From: DATLYT01 sp035574455
GTDB lineage: Bacteria; Bacteroidota; Ignavibacteria; UBA10030
DNA: 9,152 bases
Assembly (NCBI GenBank): GCA_035574455.1
Contig: DATLYT010000151.1
Coordinates: 1-9,152, forward strand
Direction: 5' to 3'
Position numbers and translations under genes: made by a program. The notes under the pieces are model-generated. The model had not been told where the DNA came from. It did no database searches and saw only the letters and a list, made by a program, of their open reading frames with translations. Below are positions 1-5,407 of this stretch, one piece after another (the first letter of the stretch is position 1; every line of letters begins with the position of its first letter).

Positions 1-953
1 TTCTGGAGCTCTTCATCGCTCAACGGATTGTCCGTGCTACGGTAAATGCGGTCGACACCGTCCGGATGCCGTACACGTACCCAGGGAATGACCTGCCGCG
101 TGGAGTCTGCCGGAATGTACGTCACCTCATTGCTGATGTTCATGTGCCAGTGGATGCCGGAGGTCGGGCCGGCTTCGATGTTCCCACCGCCGATTTTCAT
201 CAACAGGTTGAGATTCCACCTGGTATTCTGTTCGTCCGAGAGGAAATAGGTATTGACGTGCTGCTTCTCGCTGAAGAAATGCTTCGGCCAGTGGCACTGC
301 TCGCACGTTTCCTGAGCCGGGCGAAGGTTCTCGATCGGCGTCGGAATTGGACGGGGATAAAGGTTGAACGTCGTCGCGTACACCTGGTACGCACCGGAGA
401 GCTTTGACCGAACGAACCAACCAGCGCCCGGACCGATGTGACACTTGACGCAACCGACGCGCGCATGAGGAGAAAACTGGTATGCCGTGTACTCCGGGTG
501 CATTACTGAGTGACACATTTCGCCGCAAAATTGGTCGGAATCTGTGTACTCATACGCCTTGAAGCTCCCGAAGGCAGAGAACACGAGCAGCAAAATGGCA
601 CCGATGGAAAAAAACGAGAACGCCGTGCGATGCCGGGGATTATTGAGGTCGATTTGTGGAAGATGCAACCCGACCGGTTTCCCTTCCCGCTGCCGTTTAT
701 GCTCGCGCAGAATACCAATGATGATCAGAGCAACACCGATCAAGAGAATCGCCGGCAGAATTACGAAGGCAATAATGCCCATGTACGGCTTCTGTTCCGT
801 AGCAAACAGCTCAAGTACCATCAGGAACAGAATCAACCCGAAGCTGATGGAGGCAATCGCCGCACCGATGAGCGTCAGGATATTATAGAATGACGCCGGA
901 AAGAGTCTTCGCATGGGGGTTTTGTCGTGATCGACATCGGTGGGAAGGGTCAT
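1..953 (-). CDS. NapC/NirT-type membrane multiheme cytochrome c (C-terminus cut by window edge)
   Basis: Reading leftwards from an ATG at 953 the frame stays open for 317 codons to the window edge. The likely role is an inner-membrane quinol dehydrogenase that passes electrons to periplasmic acceptors. Three hydrophobic helices are visible, at about residues 24-50, 57-82 and 110-131, and the heme part then lies outside the membrane. Heme-binding motifs are C143-GEM-C147-H148 (three residues between the cysteines, not two), C168-VK-C-H172 and C217-EQ-C-H221. The stretches HPEYTAYQFSPHARVGCVKC and RPIPTPIENLRPAQETCEQC strongly recall NapC/NirT proteins. More hemes may lie beyond the edge. An AGAGG sits five bases before the ATG (959-963); M14 is a less likely start. 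A sigma-54-like promoter lies about 80 bases upstream. The family is firm; the electron acceptor cannot be told. Confidence 0.9.
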   Translation of the reverse strand, partial: MTLPTDVDHDKTPMRRLFPASFYNILTLIGAAIASISFGLILFLMVLELFATEQKPYMGIIAFVILPAILLIGVALIIIGILREHKRQREGKPVGLHLPQIDLNNPRHRTAFSFFSIGAILLLVFSAFGSFKAYEYTDSDQFCGEMCHSVMHPEYTAYQFSPHARVGCVKCHIGPGAGWFVRSKLSGAYQVYATTFNLYPRPIPTPIENLRPAQETCEQCHWPKHFFSEKQHVNTYFLSDEQNTRWNLNLLMKIGGGNIEAGPTSGIHWHMNISNEVTYIPADSTRQVIPWVRVRHPDGVDRIYRSTDNPLSDEELQ

Positions 954-1029
954 TGCAACCTCTGCAGTTGATGGCTGTAGAAAAACTCAGCGCATCAAAA
1001 AGTAAACACCTTCCCCCTTAAACGCAATA

Positions 1030-1044
1030 TCAAGCTTTGTGCCA
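1030..1044 (-). promoter_or_regulatory. Candidate sigma-54 (-24/-12) promoter for the NapC-like cytochrome
   Basis: On the minus strand this reads TGGCACAAAGCTTGA. The usual sigma-54 pattern is TGGCACG, four free bases, then TTGC. The -24 block TGGCAC is perfect and the spacing is right, but the -12 block ends GA instead of GC, a weakness at a normally conserved base. The site lies about 80 bases before the cytochrome start, a normal leader length, and an NtrC-type regulator is encoded nearby. Confidence 0.5.
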
Positions 1045-1178
1045 TTTTCTGGCTTTCCCTCTGGATTGCTTTTCTCCTCTTTTCGTTCATTTTTCAACCT
1101 GTTGGCTATTGTTCTTCCTATATCCTTGAAGATAGTCACGCAATTCTTCTGAAATCTGGGAAATACCTTCGAAAGCTC

Positions 1179-1194
1179 TGCCTCTCCTGAGGCA
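1179..1194. repeat. Short palindrome, candidate activator site
   Basis: TGCCTC and GAGGCA form six-base arms around TCCT. It lies about 140 bases upstream of the -24 element of the leftward sigma-54-like promoter, a usual distance for an enhancer-type site. It contains CCTGAGG, which also occurs at 1745-1751 inside the inverted repeat before the other sigma-54 promoter. Function is inferred from position only; short palindromes also arise by chance. Confidence 0.3.
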
Positions 1195-1203
1195 CGGAGA
1201 CAT

Positions 1204-1220
1204 TGTTGACCTGCTCAACA
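1204..1220. repeat. Short palindrome TGTTGA-N5-TCAACA
   Basis: Perfect six-base arms around CCTGC, ten bases past the neighbouring palindrome (1179-1194). The form suits a dimeric DNA-binding protein, but no second copy was found in the window, so a role as operator is only a possibility. Confidence 0.3.
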
Positions 1221-1285
1221 TTCACTGTCCGAACATTCAACACTCAAGAAAGGCGCCAGCGGCACGACAATAACGGAGAGTATCC

Positions 1286-1632
1286 ATGTCGCGGCAATAC
1301 GAATTGAGCACGATTCCTCAAGGCGAGTTGAGGTGTGTCCGGATGGACGCGGACATCGTCGATTACAAGCTCTGCGACCTGCAGTTGTGTTGCGAGGATG
1401 CCCCTTCGACGCGCAGATTCGCCGGTAATTGCACAGCGGCGAGATGCCGACCTTCAGCGTGAAGATGGATCATGTTGCGTTGTATCTGCTTGGACCTATC
1501 TACTCTCCCTCTACCGAGGGGTAACTCTTTCGCATACGGTCAGACGGCGGGCAGTTGGTGGAGACCCTTGAAGATCTTGTCGGTCGTACGTCGTATCTCG
1601 AGACGGTGGTTCGGGTGCTTTCGCTATCGTGA
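1286..1632 (+). pseudogene. Decayed GcvH-like (lipoyl-domain-like) protein gene
   Basis: The gene keeps a start codon and ribosome site (GGAG at 1275-1278) and opens with MSRQYELSTIPQGELRCVRM followed by DADIVDYKLCDLQLCCED. This cysteine motif, ending in CPFD, is typical of the head of GcvH-like proteins found next to sensor kinases. At about 1397-1399 one base is missing: the original frame ends as a 58-codon product, while the next frame continues CPFDAQIRR. That second frame then meets TAA at 1426 and TAA at 1522. Between and after these stops it still shows GcvH-like pieces: DHVALYLLGPI (compare the DDFxxxLLGPI style) and LFRIRSDGGQLV. It ends at TGA 1630; the last 20 or so codons are not recognisable and the 3' limit is uncertain. 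No lipoyl-lysine site can be placed. The original partner was probably the kinase whose tail remains at 1807-2010. Confidence 0.7.
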
Positions 1633-1658
1633 TGCGATGAGACCGAGAAGATCTTGAA
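1568..1658. repeat. Imperfect 18-bp inverted repeat spanning 91 bp
   Basis: The left arm TTGAAGATCTTGTCGGTC (1568-1585) matches the reverse complement of the right arm (1641-1658) at 16 of 18 positions. Fifty-five bases lie between. The core AAGATCTT is itself palindromic, so GAAGATCTTG also appears as a direct repeat (1570-1579 and 1647-1656). It sits where GcvH-like similarity fades and could be a small mobile-element remnant, a deletion scar or a binding site. No target-site duplication was recognised. Confidence 0.5.
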
Positions 1659-1730
1659 GACCTTCTTGGCCTGTTCTTGATTCTTCTCTTTAAGAACCCC
1701 ACCTCTCAAAGCTAATAATCCCGTCGGTCT

Positions 1731-1755
1731 AAATCCTGAAAAAACCTGAGGATTT
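1731..1755. promoter_or_regulatory. Inverted repeat upstream of sigma-54 promoter, candidate regulator binding site
   Basis: AAATCCT (1731-1737) and AGGATTT (1749-1755) are perfect seven-base arms around an 11-base spacer. CCTGA also appears twice exactly ten bases apart (1735 and 1745), one turn of the helix. The right arm ends 25 bases before the -24 element. Fis-type DNA-binding domains of NtrC-family regulators commonly bind such dyads, although usually further upstream. There is no T-run, so it is not a typical terminator. Confidence 0.4.
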
Positions 1756-1778
1756 CGGACAATTCCGTTAGGATGCAA

Positions 1779-1794
1779 AGGCACGCATCTTGCA
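1779..1794 (+). promoter_or_regulatory. Strong sigma-54 (-24/-12) promoter match ahead of the regulator
   Basis: AGGCACGCATCTTGCA matches the sigma-54 pattern TGGCACG-N4-TTGC(A/T) at 11 of 12 fixed positions with exact spacing; only the first T is A. It faces the NtrC-type regulator starting at 2013, with the kinase remnant lying in the resulting leader. It lies in non-coding DNA between two remnants, which makes a chance coding match unlikely. It may once have driven the kinase gene and been brought next to the kinase tail by deletion. Confidence 0.7.
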
Positions 1795-1806
1795 CCTCGG
1801 AGAAGG

Positions 1807-2010
1807 GGAATTTCGCCCCACGCTACAAAACGAAATGGAAAGGAGACGGGCCTAGGTCTCGCTGTCTTCTACGGCATCATTGAACGGCACGGGGGAACCA
1901 TTCACGTGAGCTCCTTCGTGCACAGCGGGACGACATTCACAATCTCACTCCCCCATCACCTTGCAGAGCAACTTCCATCGCACTCGACAACAACGACATC
2001 AGGAGTGTGA
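1807..2010 (+). pseudogene. C-terminal remnant of a sensor histidine kinase
   Basis: The frame ending at TGA 2008-2010 reads TKRNGKETGLGLAVFYGIIE, then RHGGTIHVSS and GTTFTISLP. This is the G2-box end of a histidine-kinase ATP-binding domain (usual form GTGLGLAVxYGIIxRHGG, then GTTFTIxLP). The frame is open only back to a stop at 1747, has no ATG, and kinase similarity begins at about 1810. The rest of the catalytic domain, the His-bearing dimerisation domain and any sensor region are missing, so the piece cannot phosphorylate anything. Its stop lies two bases before the regulator ATG, the tight coupling expected of a kinase-regulator operon, so it was most likely the cognate kinase. Confidence 0.8.
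2001..2005 (+). promoter_or_regulatory. Ribosome binding site deciding the regulator start
   Basis: AGGAG lies seven bases before ATG 2013 but only one base before the in-frame GTG at 2007, so the ATG is the better start. The site is inside the last codons of the kinase remnant. Confidence 0.75.
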
Positions 2011-2012
2011 CC

Positions 2013-3368
2013 ATGCAAGAACAACAGAACAACCATCCGAGCATTCTCATCGTGGACGACGAGGCGGCCGTCCGGGATTCGCTTTCCCAACGGTTTCGCC
2101 AGGACGGCTATCGTGTGGAGGCGGCGGAAGACGCCGCGCACGCACTCCGCCTGATGGAACAAGGACCATGGGATATTATTCTGCTTGACATCGAAATGCC
2201 GGAGATGAGCGGGCTGGAGTTGCAACAGAAGCTCAAGAACATCGACAGGAACGCCTGCATCATCATGATCACCGCCTTCACGTCGGTGGAAAGTGCCGTG
2301 CAAGCGTTAAAGGAGGGCGCGTTCGACTACATCACGAAGCCTGTTGACCCCGACCATCTCTCGCATCTCGTCCGGAACGCTCTCAAGCAAAAGAAACTGG
2401 CGGATGAAAACATTCGCCTGCGTCAGCAGATTTCGGAGCTCTCCCAGGCAGAGCTGATTGTGGGGGATAGCCTGCAGATGGAAAAAGTGATGGAGCTCGC
2501 AAAGACCGTTGCACAGACGGATACGACAGTGATGATTCGCGGCGAAAGCGGAACGGGCAAAGAGCTGCTTGCCCGCACCATCCATGCCAACAGTCCACGG
2601 CGGTATTTTCCGATCATTGCCGTGAATTGTGGAGCCGTTCCGGAAACGCTGTTGGAAAGTGAGCTTTTCGGCCACGAGCGCGGCACGACCACGGGCTCAC
2701 AGTACCGACGCAAAGGAAAGTTCGAGCTAGCAGACGGCGGAACGATTTTCCTCGATGAAATCGGCGCCATCAGCCCGAAAATGCAGGTGCAGCTCCTTCG
2801 CGTGCTGGAGACGAAGCAGTTCACCCGTGTCGGCGGTAACGACTTCCTCACGAGCGACTTCCGCGTCATCTGCGCGACCAACCGCGACCTTGAAGCGGCG
2901 GTCAAGGACGGCACCTTCCGCGAGGATCTCTATTACCGGCTGAATGTGTTCACGATTTCCATCCCGCCCTTACGAGAGCGGAGAACGGACATCCCGCTGC
3001 TGGTTCAACACTTTATCCAGAAGTATGCAACGATCATGAACAAACCTGTGCGAGAGATAACTCCGGAAGCGATGGACTTACTCGTCCGCTACACATGGCC
3101 GGGGAATGTCCGAGAACTCGAGAATGTCATCGAACGGGCGATGATACTGTCGAAACATACAGCCATCTGTCCGAACGATCTGCCGTTCCAACTCGTCTCC
3201 GGTCAAACAGCGCCGCCGGACGATACGTTGGAATCGGTCGAGCGAATGCACGTGGAAAAAATTCTTCAGCGCACGGGCTGGAACATCACCCAAGCAGCAC
3301 ATATTCTCGACATCGACCGTGTAACACTCTACAACAAGATTGCTCGGTACGGATTAAAACGACCGTGA
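2013..3368 (+). CDS. NtrC-family response regulator with altered sigma-54-contact loop
   Basis: A 451-residue protein of normal family length. The receiver domain (about 1-125) has acidic D15/D16, phospho-acceptor D59, T87 and K109. The AAA+ domain (about 145-385) has Walker A GESGTGKE (177-184), Walker B GTIFLDEI (243-250), the ATNRD segment (288-292), arginines R303 and R309, and WPGNVREL (362-369). A Fis-type helix-turn-helix closes the protein (about 408-451). The loop that normally reads GAFTGA and contacts sigma-54 reads GTTTGS here (224-229, bases 2682-2699), although the flanks ELFGHERG and QYRRKGKFELADGG are textbook. It may therefore remodel sigma-54 polymerase poorly, or act in another way. 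Its probable kinase is reduced to a tail just upstream. A sigma-54 promoter with a dyad precedes it, so autoregulation is possible. Targets are unproven; the NapC-like gene is the natural candidate. Confidence 0.93.
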   Translation: MQEQQNNHPSILIVDDEAAVRDSLSQRFRQDGYRVEAAEDAAHALRLMEQGPWDIILLDIEMPEMSGLELQQKLKNIDRNACIIMITAFTSVESAVQALKEGAFDYITKPVDPDHLSHLVRNALKQKKLADENIRLRQQISELSQAELIVGDSLQMEKVMELAKTVAQTDTTVMIRGESGTGKELLARTIHANSPRRYFPIIAVNCGAVPETLLESELFGHERGTTTGSQYRRKGKFELADGGTIFLDEIGAISPKMQVQLLRVLETKQFTRVGGNDFLTSDFRVICATNRDLEAAVKDGTFREDLYYRLNVFTISIPPLRERRTDIPLLVQHFIQKYATIMNKPVREITPEAMDLLVRYTWPGNVRELENVIERAMILSKHTAICPNDLPFQLVSGQTAPPDDTLESVERMHVEKILQRTGWNITQAAHILDIDRVTLYNKIARYGLKRP

Positions 3369-3672
3369 TCGTTGCACCACGTGCTTCCTGGGACTTGGAC
3401 ATTTGATCTTCACTCTCCACTCCGCAACAGCACGCCAAAGCGAACATCGAATGGCCGCTGAAGAAATTGATGTTAAAGGAGTTATGTGGGATCTGCAGGG
3501 AGAGGTTGAGGGGAAAACTGTAGCTCTATCAGGTAAAAAAACGGACTGAACAATCACACAGGCAACAGTGAAAACAGTGACTCGCGCTACGGCTGTTTTT
3601 GTTCCTGTGGGAGTAAGCCGTTGACATCCGTTAGTACTTGTTCTCCCTTGTAGGGCAACTCGGTGAGTTGCC
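3369..3672. other. Convergent intergenic region
   Basis: This lies between the 3' ends of the rightward regulator gene and the leftward cysteine-rich gene. It holds a weak terminator-like hairpin (3570-3600) and most of a perfect palindrome (3649-3677). No coding region with a ribosome site was found on either strand. Confidence 0.6.
3570..3600. terminator. Weak bidirectional terminator-like hairpin
   Basis: AAAACAG (3571-3577) pairs perfectly with CTGTTTT (3593-3599) around a 15-base loop. The right arm runs into five Ts on the plus strand, and the A-rich left arm gives a T-run on the minus strand. The stem has few GC pairs and the loop is long, so it would terminate weakly. Its position between convergent genes fits the role. 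Confidence 0.35.
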
Positions 3673-3677
3673 CTACA
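3649..3677. repeat. Perfect 13-bp-arm palindrome overlapping a stop codon
   Basis: TGTAGGGCAACTC (3649-3661) and GAGTTGCCCTACA (3665-3677) are exact reverse complements around GGT. The right arm contains the TAG stop (3673-3675) of the leftward cysteine-rich gene. No T-run follows on either strand, so it is not a classical terminator, though the hairpin could protect mRNA ends. Its form, a (T)GTAGGG...CCCTAC(A) palindrome, resembles dispersed intergenic palindromic repeats known from many bacteria. No second copy exists in this window, so repeat status is inferred. Confidence 0.75.
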
Positions 3678-4011
3678 TTGTAATTCCCTTCATCTGGACT
3701 TCTTTGATCGTCTCCACGATGATCGGGAAGTAGAAATCCAACTCGCACCCGTTCGTGCCGCGGAGTGCGCAAGTGCCGTCCGCGTTTTCCTGACAGGAAA
3801 CGCAGATCACGTTGTGCAGCTCATGTACGTAATCATGCAGGATGGTACTGTCGATGGAGTTCACAATGCCGACAACCTCCGGCAAAAAGCGGATGATCGG
3901 GCATTCTTCCGACCCATTGATGCCGCACCTGCCTTGTCCGGTACGCTGCAAACATTGAACGCAGACAGCTTTGGTGATTGCTTCTCTGTAGGGCTCGTAT
4001 TGGTCGAGCAT
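3673..4011 (-). CDS. Small two-module cysteine-rich protein, function unknown
   Basis: A 112-residue protein that I cannot name. It is an internal duplication. Module 1 has C17-x2-C20-x8-C29-x7-C37, followed by IIRFLPEVVGIVNSI; module 2 has C70-x2-C73-x7-C81-x7-C89, followed by LDFYFPIIVETIKEV. The pattern suggests one metal ion or Fe-S cluster per module, but the metal cannot be told. There is no signal peptide or membrane helix, so it is probably cytoplasmic. Similar twin-module proteins occur as conserved hypotheticals as far as I recall. AAGGAGG (4020-4026) lies eight bases before the ATG. The gene follows the aminotransferase by 55 bases on the same strand, so co-transcription with it and the transketolase is likely. 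Its stop codon lies inside a 13-bp-arm palindrome. Confidence 0.85.
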   Translation of the reverse strand: MLDQYEPYREAITKAVCVQCLQRTGQGRCGINGSEECPIIRFLPEVVGIVNSIDSTILHDYVHELHNVICVSCQENADGTCALRGTNGCELDFYFPIIVETIKEVQMKGITM

Positions 4012-4019
4012 GGCGTGTT

Positions 4020-4026
4020 CCTCCTT
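4020..4026 (-). promoter_or_regulatory. Strong ribosome binding site of the cysteine-rich gene
   Basis: The minus strand reads AAGGAGG eight bases before ATG 4011. This is the best ribosome site in the window and supports both the start and the reality of this small gene. Confidence 0.75.
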
Positions 4027-4066
4027 ACATGAACGAGAGGTCGTTAATCTCTTTGGGCTTCATTGC

Positions 4067-5317
4067 TCACATCTTCATCGCTTCCCTCGCCCGCTCCTCT
4101 TCGATGAATTCCTCCACCAGCTGATCGTTTGCCAGTGCGGTTTCGATTCTTCGCAACGCTTCTTGAATGTCGTCTGCCGATGAGACGTAAGAGAGACGGA
4201 TGTATTCTTCATCATCATCCGGCAACCGCGTGCCAAAGCATTGCTGGCCAAGCACGGCTACGCCAGCCTTGTACAGCAGAAAGCGCTGGAGCTCTTTTGA
4301 ATCACGGAATCCCTTACGCCGACAGACGCGGGTGACATTCGGATACGCATAGAACGCGCCGGCGGGCTTGTGACAGAAGAAGCCATCGATGCGGTTGAGC
4401 CCATCGACAAGGAGATCGCGGTTGCGTCGGAACTCTGCGACCATGTTGTCAACGTAGTCCTGTGGCCCCAACAGCGCCGCCATTGCCGCATACTGCGTAA
4501 ACGTCGCCGTGCACGAGTTCGAGTTCGTCATTAACCGTGTCACCACCGTGGCGAGATGCTTAGGCATCACCCCGTAGCCGACGCGCCAACCGGTCATCGC
4601 ATAGGTCTTCGAGTGGCCGTCGAGGATGATCGTGCGCTCTTTCATCCCGGGAAATTGGCTGATACTCTCCGGCTTACCTTCATAGACAATGCGAGAGTAA
4701 ATCTCATCCGAGAGCACCCAGAAATCGTGCTTCAGAGCCAACTCCGCAATTTCGTGCAGATCGTTTTTCGGGATGATCCCGCCGGTCGGATTGTGGGGTG
4801 AGTTGACGATGACCATCTTCGTTTTGTCGGAGATCTTTGACCGTAACTCCTGAGTGTCGAAGCTGAAGCCACGCTCTTCGCGAAGCTTGAGGGGAATAGC
4901 CTTCGCGCCGACGAAGTTGATCATCGACTCGTAGATCGGATAGCCCGGATGTGGGTAGATCACCTCGTCACCTTCGTCGATACAGGCAAGGATGCTGAAG
5001 AAGATGATCGGCTTGCCACCCGGAACGACGACAACCTCTTCAGGTGAAACCGGAATGCCCCGCGTCGCTGCAACATAGTCGGCGATAACATTCCGAAACT
5101 CCGTAATGCCCGCCGACGGGCTGTAGTGTGTGAGATTCTGATCCAACGCTTTCTTCGCCGCGTCCTTGATGTAGTCAGCCGTTGCACACGCCGGCTCACC
5201 AATGGACAAGGCGATGATGTCGCGTCCTTGTGCGCGCAAGGCGTTCACCTCCGCCAGCACTTCGAACGCGGTTTCCGTCCCTAAACGGGATACTCGAGAT
5301 GCGAGATTCATGGCCAT
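4067..5317 (-). CDS. Class I PLP-dependent aminotransferase (aspartate aminotransferase-like)
   Basis: A 416-residue protein of fold-type I, the usual length for the family. It transfers the amino group between an amino acid and a 2-oxo acid in the cytoplasm; which pair cannot be told from sequence. The PLP-binding lysine is K237 in SKTYAMTGWRVGYG. Other expected residues are N176 in NSPHNPTGG, D204 and Y207 in LSDEIYSR, phosphate-contacting R245 and substrate-carboxylate R374 in YIRLSYV. THYSPSAGI (63-71) and GGKPIIFF (100-107) fit the AspC-like subgroup. The N-terminal motif reads GEPACATADYI where many relatives have GEPDFDTP, a possible specificity difference. The C-terminus ends in a charged EEFIEEERAREAMKM tail. 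Starts at 5317 and at M3 (5311) are both possible; neither has a good ribosome site. It follows the transketolase by 90 bases with no terminator between. Confidence 0.92.
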   Translation of the reverse strand: MAMNLASRVSRLGTETAFEVLAEVNALRAQGRDIIALSIGEPACATADYIKDAAKKALDQNLTHYSPSAGITEFRNVIADYVAATRGIPVSPEEVVVVPGGKPIIFFSILACIDEGDEVIYPHPGYPIYESMINFVGAKAIPLKLREERGFSFDTQELRSKISDKTKMVIVNSPHNPTGGIIPKNDLHEIAELALKHDFWVLSDEIYSRIVYEGKPESISQFPGMKERTIILDGHSKTYAMTGWRVGYGVMPKHLATVVTRLMTNSNSCTATFTQYAAMAALLGPQDYVDNMVAEFRRNRDLLVDGLNRIDGFFCHKPAGAFYAYPNVTRVCRRKGFRDSKELQRFLLYKAGVAVLGQQCFGTRLPDDDEEYIRLSYVSSADDIQEALRRIETALANDQLVEEFIEEERAREAMKM

Positions 5318-5407
5318 TATCTATTCTCGGTTACTCGTTATCAGTGTTCTTCCCTTCTTTCCCTCTTATTCTCCGTCTCATCTCCTTCACCGTCTCCTCA
5401 CAGCTTC

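Larger units (their letters stand above)
954..1285. other. Divergent intergenic control region
   Basis: This stretch separates the leftward cytochrome gene from the rightward GcvH-like remnant. I see no coding signal on either strand. It holds a sigma-54-like promoter facing left (1030-1044) and two palindromes further upstream of it (1179-1194 and 1204-1220). It also has GGAG at 1275-1278, seven bases before the ATG at 1286 that starts the remnant. Confidence 0.7.

Noticed and set aside
285..310. TGGCACTGCTCGCAC, partly like a sigma-54 -24 element
   Set aside because: It is coding sequence of the NapC-like gene (the CEQCH heme motif) and has no -12 element.
1335..1784. Several 60-95-codon open frames on both strands in the remnant region
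   Set aside because: None has a ribosome site or recognisable motif. The recognisable similarity in this stretch is in the shifted GcvH-like frame.
3451..3549. 32-residue plus-strand frame starting MAAEEIDVKGVMWD
   Set aside because: No ribosome site precedes the ATG, it is very short, and nothing in it is recognisable; not enough to call a gene.
4222..4235. Sigma-54-like TGGCACG...TTGC on the minus strand
   Set aside because: It lies inside the aminotransferase coding sequence and the spacing is one base too short.
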